This document shows, in pieces, positions 24,545 through 36,200 of a DNA stretch of 64,000 bases. A program made the translations under genes and the position numbers. Position 1 is the first letter of the stretch. Each line of letters starts with the position of its first letter. The stretch is taken from positions 78,952,125 through 79,016,124 of the forward strand of contig CM063500.1 in assembly GCA_032207245.1 (NCBI GenBank), written 5' to 3'. Source of the DNA: Pardosa pseudoannulata. Its lineage: Eukaryota; Arthropoda; Arachnida; Araneae; Lycosidae. The notes under the pieces were generated by a model. The model was given only the letters and a program-made list of their open reading frames with translations. It was not told the DNA's origin and searched no databases.

Positions 24545-24843
24545 AGGGTATCCGCCGAAATAAAATTTTTCAAATCCATGACTTTCCCTGACTTCAGAAG
24601 ATTATTTTCCATGACTTAAAAAATATTTTGTTAAAGTACATATGAATAAAAATTCTGATATACATACAAATAAAATATATTCTTTTAGAGAAATTACAAA
24701 AATTTATGATAAAAAATACTTTATAAATGTTTATAAACTCATATATATATATGTAAATAAATTGTTGTACCCCCCCCCCACCCCCCCCACCCCCCCCCCC
24801 CCCCTCAACCCCCCCCTATTTTTATCCCTAACCCCCCCCCCCC

Positions 24844-24890
<47 letters not shown>

Positions 24891-25370
24891 CCCCCCCCCC
24901 CCCCCCCTACCTAAGTTTAATCATACAGCAATTTTCTGAATGCAATCCAAAAATTTCCAATTTGAATTCAGAGTACTTAGGTATTATCGAGGTGACCAAG
25001 AATAATAGCCAAACACGATAACCCTATAACATTTATATATAATAGCCCTAAAGATAAGCTTATATTTTGTAGAAAAATCTTAACTAATTTTATTAAATAA
25101 TTATTATTATATTAATAAAAATTTAATTTATAATTTAAGAAAAAACCAGAATAATATACTTATACATTTACCCCCCTATTAAGCTTGCTTGTTTTGAGTT
25201 TCCTTGACAAACAGAAAGGAAATTCACTTGCAGAGGCATTTCTTGGTTTTTCTTAATTGGTAGCTCAGCGGATCCATGACTTTTACTCATTTTACTTAGA
25301 AAATCATGACTTTCCATGACAAAATTAATCCATTGTCTAAATCCATGATTTTCCAGGTGCGCGGAAACCG
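24545..25370. mobile_element. Dispersed repeat with 'ccatgactttcc' ends, copy 1
   Basis: It starts agggtatccgccgaaataaa and ends ttccaggtgcgcggaaacc. It is homologous from end to end with 55911-56690. Subterminal tttccatgac copies are arranged as inverted repeats, as in some hAT-like MITEs. A poly-C expansion at 24770-24907 interrupts it. Confidence 0.6.
24770..24907. repeat. Poly-C tract, about 138 nt
   Basis: It is almost all C with A and T interruptions and one tatttttatccctaac island. The paralogous repeat at 56150 reads gttgtatctacatacctaag without it, so the tract was gained here. Confidence 0.9.
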
Positions 25371-25771
25371 TGTCTGTTTCTTTTAAAATTTTCAGCTTCT
25401 GGGCAATAGGTCAAATTTTATGCTGTAATTCTCCTATGAACATGCTGAAAATAGTATTTAAAGTAGTCTTTAGGAAGCAAAAAATAGAAAGTAATAAAAT
25501 AAAACTTTTGCTTCAGTAAATGGGATTAGGGAACTTTCTGACAATTTAATAATGCCACTAAAAATTTCTGCATATTTGCACGTTGAAATGGAATCGATTT
25601 AAAACAGATCTAAACTGAATCATCTTATTCTAGTTTGCAATGCCTGCACTGAATCTCAAACAACTAAAATGAATGTGACTGATGAATAGATTTTTAAAGT
25701 GTCAAACTCAATAACAACTCATCAACAAATAACACACATGAAAACTGTGCAACTGTTTTTAATTAAAAGAG

Positions 25772-25777
25772 TTTATT
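25772..25777 (-). terminator. Polyadenylation signal for POLA1
   Basis: TTTATT on the plus strand reads AATAAA on the minus strand, about 460 bp past the POLA1 stop. It gives a 3' UTR of reasonable length. Other A-rich hexamers lie nearby, so the exact cleavage site is not known. Confidence 0.5.
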
Positions 25778-26234
25778 GTCAATATATTTAACAAAATTTC
25801 CTAGTACAAAAATGCTTAAAGACAACATAATGCTTAAAATCCAATTATAATATGCATAAAAGTCTTACTATTTAAATTATGTATTGAAACAAATAGGTGA
25901 TAATTACTTTAATAATTAAAAAAAACTATTAGTAAAGAAAAAATTTCAGTTCCATCACTGAAAAATTTTCTTTAGACCATTGATAGATAAAACTGACAAA
26001 ACAAGTGGGTAGATGTATAAATTTTTAATTTCAGCAATTATACATTTGTTAGGCTAACAAATAGGTAGATCAATCCATTTTTAGGTATAATATATCAATA
26101 ATATATCCCCTATCAACCCACTTGCTAAGCTTTAATATATTCATACAGTTAAAATTGAAATATATACAGATGAAATATGAACAGAAAAATAATTTAATAT
26201 ACAGATAACTTCTTATGTATTTCTTTGAAAATTA

Positions 26235-26374
26235 TTATGAGTCTTTTTCAAAAAGTCCTTGAAATAGAGCAGTTAAATTAACAATTCCAAATGCACTACG
26301 ACTAAGAGTTTTATCAACTGTTGTTTTCAAAATCTGGTACAATTTTTCTAATTCAGAAGAAATCTTGATATATT
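26235..26374 (-). CDS. POLA1: POLA1 last coding exon
   Basis: The acceptor tttgcag is followed by 140 nt ending in a TAA stop at 26235-26237. It encodes [20 protein letters not shown], then [18 protein letters not shown]. This matches the conserved POLA1 C-terminus (LKxTxxxxLSRSxxxxVNLxxLF). The last intron, to 29631, is about 3.3 kb and holds a piggyBac derivative and a THAP-domain relic. Confidence 0.94.
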
Positions 26375-29300
26375 CTGCAAAATTAAATATATAAACACAT
26401 AAAATAAAAACAAACATGTAAATATATATACATAAGGGTTTCTGCTTATTTTCAGAAATTAATGACATTATTAAAACATAAATATTTAAATAATCACAAA
26501 AATGATCTTAATAAATAATCATCTTATTTCCAAGTTTAGGTGTTTATAATTTATAATACTTTAACAATAGGAAGATGTAAATGTTTAAAATATAACTTTA
26601 ATAAAATAAGAATTTTATAAATTTATAAAATTATTTTATGACATACTATTCATTTTAAAGTGTTGATTTTCCTCCAATTCTACCAAAATTAGTATGAATA
26701 AATGGAAATTTCATCCCAGAATAGAGTTTGGTTTGGAGCACTATGAAAATTTATTATTATTTTACATAGGACAAATAAACTGAATCCTTTTGCTTAACCC
26801 TTTGCCTTAAAACAACATATGGGAGACACGATCGTACTGCTGTGCCTAAAATGAGAACTTCGTATCCCACACGTGATGATTCTTTCTGGCCAAAAGTGAA
26901 GAGCTTGTATCAGACATGTTATTGTTTCCAGGCGATAAAGTTTTTGTTTTTGCGTTATTGTTTGTTAAAGTTGCAATATAAGAGTTGGTCGTTTATTTTT
27001 AGGCATAATTGCAATAGAGTATTATATTATATGCAATAAATAATTAACTGTTGGTGCTTAAAAAAAAAAAAAAAAAAATTTAATGGCAAAAAGGAAAAGT
27101 GATACTAATAACGGTGCTGGAAAGTGTCCTGATTAAACCTTAGAAACAGATACCGATTTGGATATATCTGAAGATAGCATTGTAGTTTGTCCTGTAAAAA
27201 AAAAGTGTGCAAAATTTAGTTAGTGATGAAACTGTTTCTGCTCACGACGCATGAGAAAAGCCTTTAACCAAAGTGGCACACACAATCGTCGCTTGATTCA
27301 TTAGGCAAGAGGTTAAAGATAATTCTGAGCGATCATATAAATAAATTTATGTCAGGAGTAGGACTTGAAAACAGTACCATTATTATTATTAGGTCATCTT
27401 CTGCCCCATTGCAAAGCTTATATTAAGCATTAATATATTGGTAAACATTATTCTATACTTCAATTTACCAAGCAAGATTAACAAATCCAAAGTTCATTTC
27501 CGAAATAATCATATGCATCTGATCAAAGGATAATTGAAACTGTGATATGTAAAAAACAAAGTATTACCAATAAGGAATTTGCACATGTGGGGGATTCGAA
27601 CAACTTAGTATTTTTCTGATAATTCCAGACTCAAAGATTCCAAAAATGTTCTCAAAAATGTAAAAAACTGGGTCCATCATTTTAAAAATTAATTTTAAAG
27701 TTAAGAGAAAATCATATGACATCAAAATGCTCTACGATTGGTTGCGACATCATAGTTCACAATATTTTCTTATTGCTAGTAAGCATGTACTATTTTTCAA
27801 TTTCGTTTTTGCAAGTTCTTGGAATTTTCTAGCTATCAAAATATATTTTTATTTAAACCTGAAGGTTAATTTTTTCGATCTCGATAGCTTAATTATCTCA
27901 ATTTGTTATAAATGTCTCTTCTACCTGGATTTACCAAAGGACAGTTGGACAACCTCCCGAAAATTGACAGGATGTCAATGTTTTCGATCTTGGGAAAAAA
28001 AATCTGGATTTTATGGGAGCAGAAATACGGGGAATTAAACCCCAAAAGTATGTAAAATCATTTATATATTTATCCAATTTTACTTAACATGTATTAATAT
28101 TTTATTCATGCTAATCACAGCTCTTCTGTTTGTAGACATAGACAAGTCAAATAAATATACATATATCATATACACACTCATTTGTAGTAGCATCGCTTTT
28201 TATAAATAAAGATGGATGTAATATATTAAAATTAGAGGAGGTATTTATTGTGAGACTGAGACCTTTAGCCCTCTTGTTGTACAAAGGAGACCATAGCACT
28301 CCAAAAACCAAACCAATTCGTAAGTATTTTAAATTTGATGAAATGAAATTTAAAACCTTTAAAAGGCTTTACTTAATAATTTATACTTTTTTAAATAGCA
28401 AAACAATTTTATTACCTTTAATATTAATGTTAAATTAAAAATTTTATAAAGTTTCTGAAATTAAATTTAATTTTTAAAGTAATATCATTATAAAATATTT
28501 TAAAAATATTAAACTTTTTTCAAATTAGTCACCAATTTAATAGAAAAATATCATTGTGAATTGATACACTTAAGTATGCATATCAGACGAAAATATTTAT
28601 AATACCTTGAAAATACATAACCTTCCCCTTCCAGTTATTTATTAGATAATTATATGCTTTAGATTTTTATATGTTTTACGATATTTATATGCTTTATCAA
28701 ACATTTATTGTACTTGAACTCTATGATAATACACGAAAATTAGCAGTTTTAAAAGCACTGCTTAATCAACAGTCTTTTTAAAGGTATAGATGTATTTTTA
28801 TATACTTTAATTGTTCTAAATTAGTAATATTTAAACAAATGCAAGCATTTACTTGCCGAAAAATGGTCTTCACAAACCCACAGAGATGATTTATATGATA
28901 ATTTGGGGTTTAATTACTCATCCCTTTTCATTGCATTTGGCCAGATTTTACGTGTATGTGGATCTTTGGGAACGTTGAAAAATACATACTCATTGCATTT
29001 AGTTGTATTTTTACAGAGTGGTACAATACAATATTTATAATATGATTTTTTAATGCCAGACATAATAAAAAAAATGTCTATTATATGCGATACTTTACAC
29101 AGAAACAAATTTAAACATCGCCTTTTAACATGTAAACAACATAGGCGGTCGGTGTTTTTATGAACGATGACGTTACAAACTCGGCAGAGGAAAAGTATTG
29201 TTTTTGAGAGACGTTAAAGAGTCCGCTATAAAACCCATTAGAAATCACTAATTAGGCCCCCAAATGAAAGAAAAATAAGTACTGTCCTGCTTACTTTTTT

Positions 29301-30059
29301 TTGTCTTCTATTGTTTAAAATTAAAATTAGAAAACGGGAAAATTACTCGTTGAGAGGGATTCTATGAGCAAATTGTATTAACTGCAGCGTTGAAAGATAG
29401 CAACAATCAAGAAAACATTTCCAGCCTTGCTGTAGAAATAGCATGAATTTTTGTTTCAGATATGCAACATGATGATAAAAAAGTTAAAATTTTATATATA
29501 ACATTTTATTAATACATCATGTTATTTAGATTGATATCCTATTTAAAAATTGTTATTAAATATTTATTATCAAACACAGGTGAACAAATTAAAAAATGAA
29601 TTAAAAAAATATAAATAAAATATATCTTACCTATTTCTTCTTTCATAAGAAGGGATTTGGCTTTTTCAATATCAAACATACGTTGAAAATAGGCCAGTTG
29701 ATTATATAATTGTGCTTCAGTATACTAATGGAAGAGAAACAATATATTTCAATCAATCATCCAGATATGTGAAATTAAGTAATACTGCTGCTTCAGAAAC
29801 TTTCTTAAAAATATATTTTGTACCACATCAAAACAATTTATTAGAAATTTAAAAACTACTAAATGATACACAACATGTAGCAATGCATTTTATAATTTCT
29901 TTTTCAATCATCTATATACAAATAAAAGTCGTACAAAGTATAATTTTCTACTAAGTTTTAAAATTTCAACATTTATTTAAACTTTTATTTTTTCTGCAGC
30001 TTTATAAATCATGCTACAATCTAGCAAAACAACATGAACTCTTATTTTATTGACAAATT

Positions 30060-30096
<37 letters not shown>

Positions 30097-30167
30097 TATA
30101 CACATATACATATATATGTGTGTGTGTATATATATATATATGTATATATATACACACACACACACAA

Positions 30168-30200
<33 letters not shown>

Positions 30201-33200
30201 AATATATGTATATATATATATATAGTCTTAAATAAAGCAAGAAATGGAAGATTTGATGGTAACAGACTACTAAAAATTTGAACCAACCAAACATTCTACT
30301 TTTCAATTAATGATAAAACTAACTATATGAGTAATACTAGTAACAAATATTTTACTAAAAAGTCAACTCTGCTATTTACAATGACTCATTAAAAATATAT
30401 TCTATAAGCTACCACCACACATTAAACTGCGTTAAATTTTAAAAAAGATTCCAGTATGTATATTAAAATAAATTAATATTATAAAAATAGTTTTATAATT
30501 GTTGGAGTGCTACAGTCTACTTTTTTTGCTACATGAGGACTAATGAAACCAGGACATACTGTTTAAAGCTGATTTTAAATAGTGCAAACAACCACACCAA
30601 CTTTGGATCTTACCCATTTGGCAAATTATAAATTCAAAAATACTATTACTTTTGTATGTACACTCTGTTATTGTTCATTGTTCATACTATTTCATAGATC
30701 AAAATTTTTCATAGCTAACTTAATTGACAATGCTGATTTTTTAACCTTTTTAATTTATAGCTTTCACACAGAAATGGAAAATTAAATAGCTTTACAACTA
30801 AATCAGATTTTTTTTTTTTTTTTTTTTTTTTTTGGTAAAGAACGAAAGGAATAATACATTTCATAAGAAAAATTTTTTTTTATCTGAAATGATAAATATA
30901 AATTATCATTAATTTCACACGTGTAAGCAACTTGTAACATTTTTCATCAAGAGAAGACATTAAACATAAATCTAAGAGATGTTTTTCTTTGCTTTTGATT
31001 GTGGGTAACACTTAATTTTTCTACTTTCAGTTAAAATTTACTGTTAAACAAATTGCAGATATGTGATAATACCAACTTCAAGAGCATTAGCATTTTTTTA
31101 TTGTAATAGAATTAAATAAATAAAAAATTTAAAAATAAGAACTATTTCAGAAGTTGAAACTTTTTGAATAAAAATAATTATAGAATCTATTTAAATTTAT
31201 CACTAATTTGTGAGACCAGACAGATCTCCAAGTGAAAGTTGTTCAGAAAGCTAGAAATTTATATCACGAATTTAATAGGAATATTTAAGCTATTTACTTC
31301 AAACAAAATAAACAAACCTCTAAATGGAGATTGGAGTTTTTACAGGATGGACAGATAGGACCTCCACTGGTAAACTGTAAAGGCATTTTTCTCGTTTGAT
31401 AGGCACATCCAACATCTTCACAAACTAGCTTATACTGCAAAACACATGATGCAAAAATAATTTTATTATAAGTTCTTATAAAATTATAAATTTGAAATAA
31501 AAAAATAGAGAAGGAAAAAGTGCAACAGTGCACACTGAAAGACTATTTATAATACAGTAGAGTAACTTAATTGACAATGCTGATTTTTGAACCTTTATAA
31601 TTTATAACTTTCACACAGAAATGCAAAATTAAATACCTTTTACAACTGAATCAGAATTTTTTTTTTTTTTGCAAACAACAAAAAGAATGATACACTTCAT
31701 AAGAAAAAAAAAAAATTATCTGAAATGATAAATATAGATTATCATTAATTTCACACGTGTAAGCAACTTGTTATATTTTTTATCAGGTGAAGACATTAAA
31801 CATAAATCTAAAAGAGATGTTTTTCTTTGCTTTTGATTGTGGGTAATACTTAAATTTTCTACTTTTGTAGAAGGACGAGACTCTTTTATTCGAAAAAACT
31901 TTGTGAAATAATCAGTCTATTTTTAGGAACCATTTTTATTTTGTTCCTTATGTTTCACAATACAGTACAAAAACAACATATACAACGCACACACGGAGAG
32001 AGGTCACTGGCACTATGGAAAACAAACTAGATGGCTCTCTTAGTGCTACCTATCGTAAAAGGAGAAGGGAATAATTGTACCCACTACACTTTCAGTTAAA
32101 ATTTAATGTTAAACAAATTGCAGATATGTGATAATACTGACTTCAAGAGCATTAGCATTTTTTATTGTAATAGTATTAAATAAATAAAAAATTTAAAAAT
32201 AAGAACTATTTCAGAAGTTGAAACTTTTTGAATAAAAATAATTATAGTATTGATATAAATTTATAACTAATTTGTGAGATAGACATACCTCCAAGTGAAT
32301 GTTGTTCAGAAAACAAGAAATTTATATCATAAATTTAATAGGAATATTTAAACTATTTACTTCAAACAAAATAAACAAACCTCTAAATGCAGATTGGAGT
32401 TTTTACAGGATGGACAGATGGGACCTCCACTAGTAAACTGTAAAGGCATTTTTCTTGTTTGATAGGCACATCCAACATCTTCACAAACTAGCTTATACTG
32501 CAAAACACATGATGAAAGAATAATTTTGTTATAAGCTCTTATAAAATTAAAAATTTGCAATAAAAAAATAGAGAAGGAAAAAGTGCAACAGCACACACTG
32601 AAAGACTATTTATAATACAGTAGAGAGTATAAAATCAGGAATTGCCAGCCCTTGACAATTCTTTCAATTTTTCAAATCCTCTGCAAATTTTATATTGAAC
32701 TCGTGCACATATTATGGCCAAAATTCATTTGCAGCACTAAGAAGATAAGTATCAATTATATCAATTTGACATAAATACTGATTTAAATCATTGGATGTTT
32801 TATAAAATCAATTTAAATCAAGGATATTTTTTCACACTTTGTGAATTTTTAAAGCATAATTTTCTTATTGCATGAATGCAGCTTCATTGGCAGCATTAGA
32901 AGTAACTCATACATAGCATTTATAAAGGGAAAATACAGTTTACAGGGTTCCAGAGCATAGCAAGAAATTTTACAAGGGTTTTTAACCACCTTTAATTCAT
33001 GTCTTAAAAATAATATAGCAATTTTTACATATATAATTTATGTATACATTAATCTTTAAGAGTAATTCTATCTCCTACTCCTTTGCTACACCACTGAGGG
33101 TTCATATAATTATTTAAAAGTGAAAATCATAGAGATTTTAAGGACTTTATATGGAATATTTCAATCTTTAGAAGAACTTCTTCGAGAACAAAAATTATAA

Positions 33201-36200
33201 TTGACAGAAATTTTATTCAAATTTATAGTTTTGATTACAAAAGAATACAACAGAAAGTTTCTCGGTAAAAAGACTAAGTGGTGATATACAAATACTTAAT
33301 AAGTGTTTATGCTTTTTCTTGCAGTTAGGTTGGTAATGAAATTTATTTACAACTGCTATTCTTTAGCACTTGGCAACAGCTTGCTAACTTACGCATAGTA
33401 TAAATAGAAAACTGCAGTATGAAAAAGCTTAATTTCCTTGGTAAAATGACTAAATGTGGAACAACAAACACTCAGACAAGTGTTTAACTTCAATATCATT
33501 AAAAACCATTAAAATAAATAAATAAATAAAAAATAAAACAGGTTACTACAACTCTAAAATAGATATATTATGCATGTGATATTAAACAGCATCTTGGAAA
33601 AAAAGTTGAAAAATTTGCAAAACAATGTAAAATGATAATTTATTATTATGAATATGTTCTTTTTTAAAAATATATTTAGAAATTCATTAATATACACCTG
33701 AAAATTGGCTTATTCTTTCTTTGAGATAATATAGCAGACAAAAGTGAAAAGATGTGCCATAAAATAAATTAATATATACTACACATTCTCCTACATTTAA
33801 GATTATAATAATAATAATTAAAAATAAAAATGATCAATGCAATTTTAGAGAGCAAAACTACTAAGACATTAAGTTTTTGCTCATAATTTTCAAAACTTAC
33901 AAATTGAGAGAACATGCGACATAATTTATGTAGCATACATCATTTCAAGAAATTTGATATATTATTTTTAGTTATAAAAGATGGTTCATTATAAAAATTC
34001 TTCAAGATAACAAGAAACTTCAACAATTTTATTTGTAACATTTAATATATCTCTTACAAGGGTAATTTATTTAATTGGGAAAATTGTTCCATAAACTATA
34101 CCTTGTAATACTTGTTGATGAACTGTTTCATCACCCTTTGTAGTTGATTACTAAGTATGGTAGAATGGTGCTCCATTTTAATTTTGCATTTTGAGCAGCA
34201 GTCTAATTGGCATATAATGGATGTTCCCTATGGGGAAAATAAAATATATTTATCATAAATAACAGTTAATAATTACTTAATGACATAAAAATTGCAGAAT
34301 GTGGTTTCTCCATTTTCCTCTTTATTTTAAAAATTGCATTACATATCTTATTTGAAAATACAGCATTAAATTTCTTTTTGTCCATTTTTTGTCATATCAT
34401 AAGATTGGACTACATGGAATAAGGACATACAGAAAATGCCTTGACACTGAGTTTAGATCACATCATATATTTTCTTGAACTGCAATAATGGCTGTATTGC
34501 AGATGATCAGTGATCCTCAAGAGCAGGGATGGATGGGCAAACTCTTTCAGTCGCGGTCCAAAAATCGAAAGAAAATAAGTTTGGTGGGCCAAGATAAATT
34601 TTTCTAAACTTTTAAAAACTATACAAGTATTAAGGTTTAAATATGTTAATGAGATGTATGAAATTGCAATATCATTTTTAAAAGTTCCTTATACTGAGGT
34701 TCGAAGTGAGATGTACTGATTTTAAAGAACGATGTCAAATGCTCACCTGTCAGTCTACTTCTGAAATTATTCTTTCTAAGGCTCAAAGTTGAAAACACTT
34801 GTTCAGATATAAGAAGCAAATATACTGCTGATCTTCTGGGAGTGAGATAATAAATTTGGGATATAATATTAAAGCAAAGTAGAAAAGGAGATGGATATAT
34901 AATGCATTAATATATATTTCTTTTAATTTGTCTCGGACCGGCAACTTAAAATTCTATTCGCGGGCCGGACCTTCCGGCATGCCATAGTTTGCCCATCCCT
35001 GGTTTAGATGAATTAGCTCTTGGAGGGAAAATCCTTTTACGAATACTGAAAGAATGCACGTTTCTTAATCCTTTAACATCTGAACCATTACCACTTACAT
35101 TTGACTATATGGCAAATGAGGACAAGACACCTATGATTATACACAGTGTCTGATTAGACACCTATGTGCTGCACATGGTGCTATTTAACTAGACTAACTA
35201 TCAATGTGACAAGCAATCAACAATTCTCATATCATTACATGTTTTGCATACCTAATCTGTGAAGATAAACAAGTAATATTTCCATGTTTAAATATTACTA
35301 TAAAGTAAAAATAAATCAGGCCATAAACTGCTTAAAGATAGATACCCTTAGAGAAAATTTTTATGATTAAAAATTATATGAAATAAAATTCCTTTAAGAT
35401 TTTTACTACAAAAATCACTTATTTCAAGAGACAAAAATTATAGCAGACAATATATAATGTAGCTTTTTTCTTCTTCAAAATACATAGTGCACAATTTTTT
35501 TTTCAATGTAATTTTAAAGGTTTTTTTTGTATTTGTTATTTCATATTACTTCAATCAATGAATTTATAAAAGAACAAACTAAATATTTAAAAACATTTTA
35601 GATTTTTGCAAAATGTTTAGTAATTAATAAACTGTTGCAAAGAAAAACTCAGTTATAAATATACGGTGGACTCTGCTTAATGTGATCAGTTTGGAACTCC
35701 ATGATTTTGATAACAATAACAAATAAGATAAGCAAAATTAGATTAATTTACCCCCCTTTAATTCACAAGTACTAAATTTCAAAACAAAATGAAAAAATAT
35801 ACCCTATATTTAGGTAATATATATTATCCTTCAAAACATAAGAATTGTTTACAGAATTAAAAAAATTGATCAATTGTTGACTGTCTACTATTTTTTAAGA
35901 AGCTCATTGATAAATTGTTCATAATCATAATCAACCTGTCATAATGATTTAAAATTTCGATCTTTTGTTTTAATATTAAATAATTTCACTTTCTGGCTTA
36001 CATATCAACAAGCTGCATGTAAGCGAGCAAGGCATAAAATGTGAATATGCTCCTTCTCGGTTCCGATAATAATGTGTTGCTTTCTGCTTATCTAACAACC
36101 ATTGATCACCAGCAGGTTGTGCGTATTGCTGAAAAATTCCAGGAACATGTATCCCCACTCCTTTGTTCATTCCCAATTTCCCTAGGTTGAAGAGGAGAAT

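Larger units (their letters stand above)
31563..32629 (-). repeat. Tandem duplication containing POLA1 zinc exon, unit B
   Basis: Collinear with unit A, except for a 223-bp insertion plus 4-bp duplication at 31866-32092. Without it, unit B is about 840 bp against 847 bp for unit A. It contains the exon 32381-32497. Confidence 0.92.

Noticed and set aside
24642..24914. 90-codon proline-rich frame
   Set aside because: Most of it is the poly-C tract. The flanking part belongs to a dispersed repeat.
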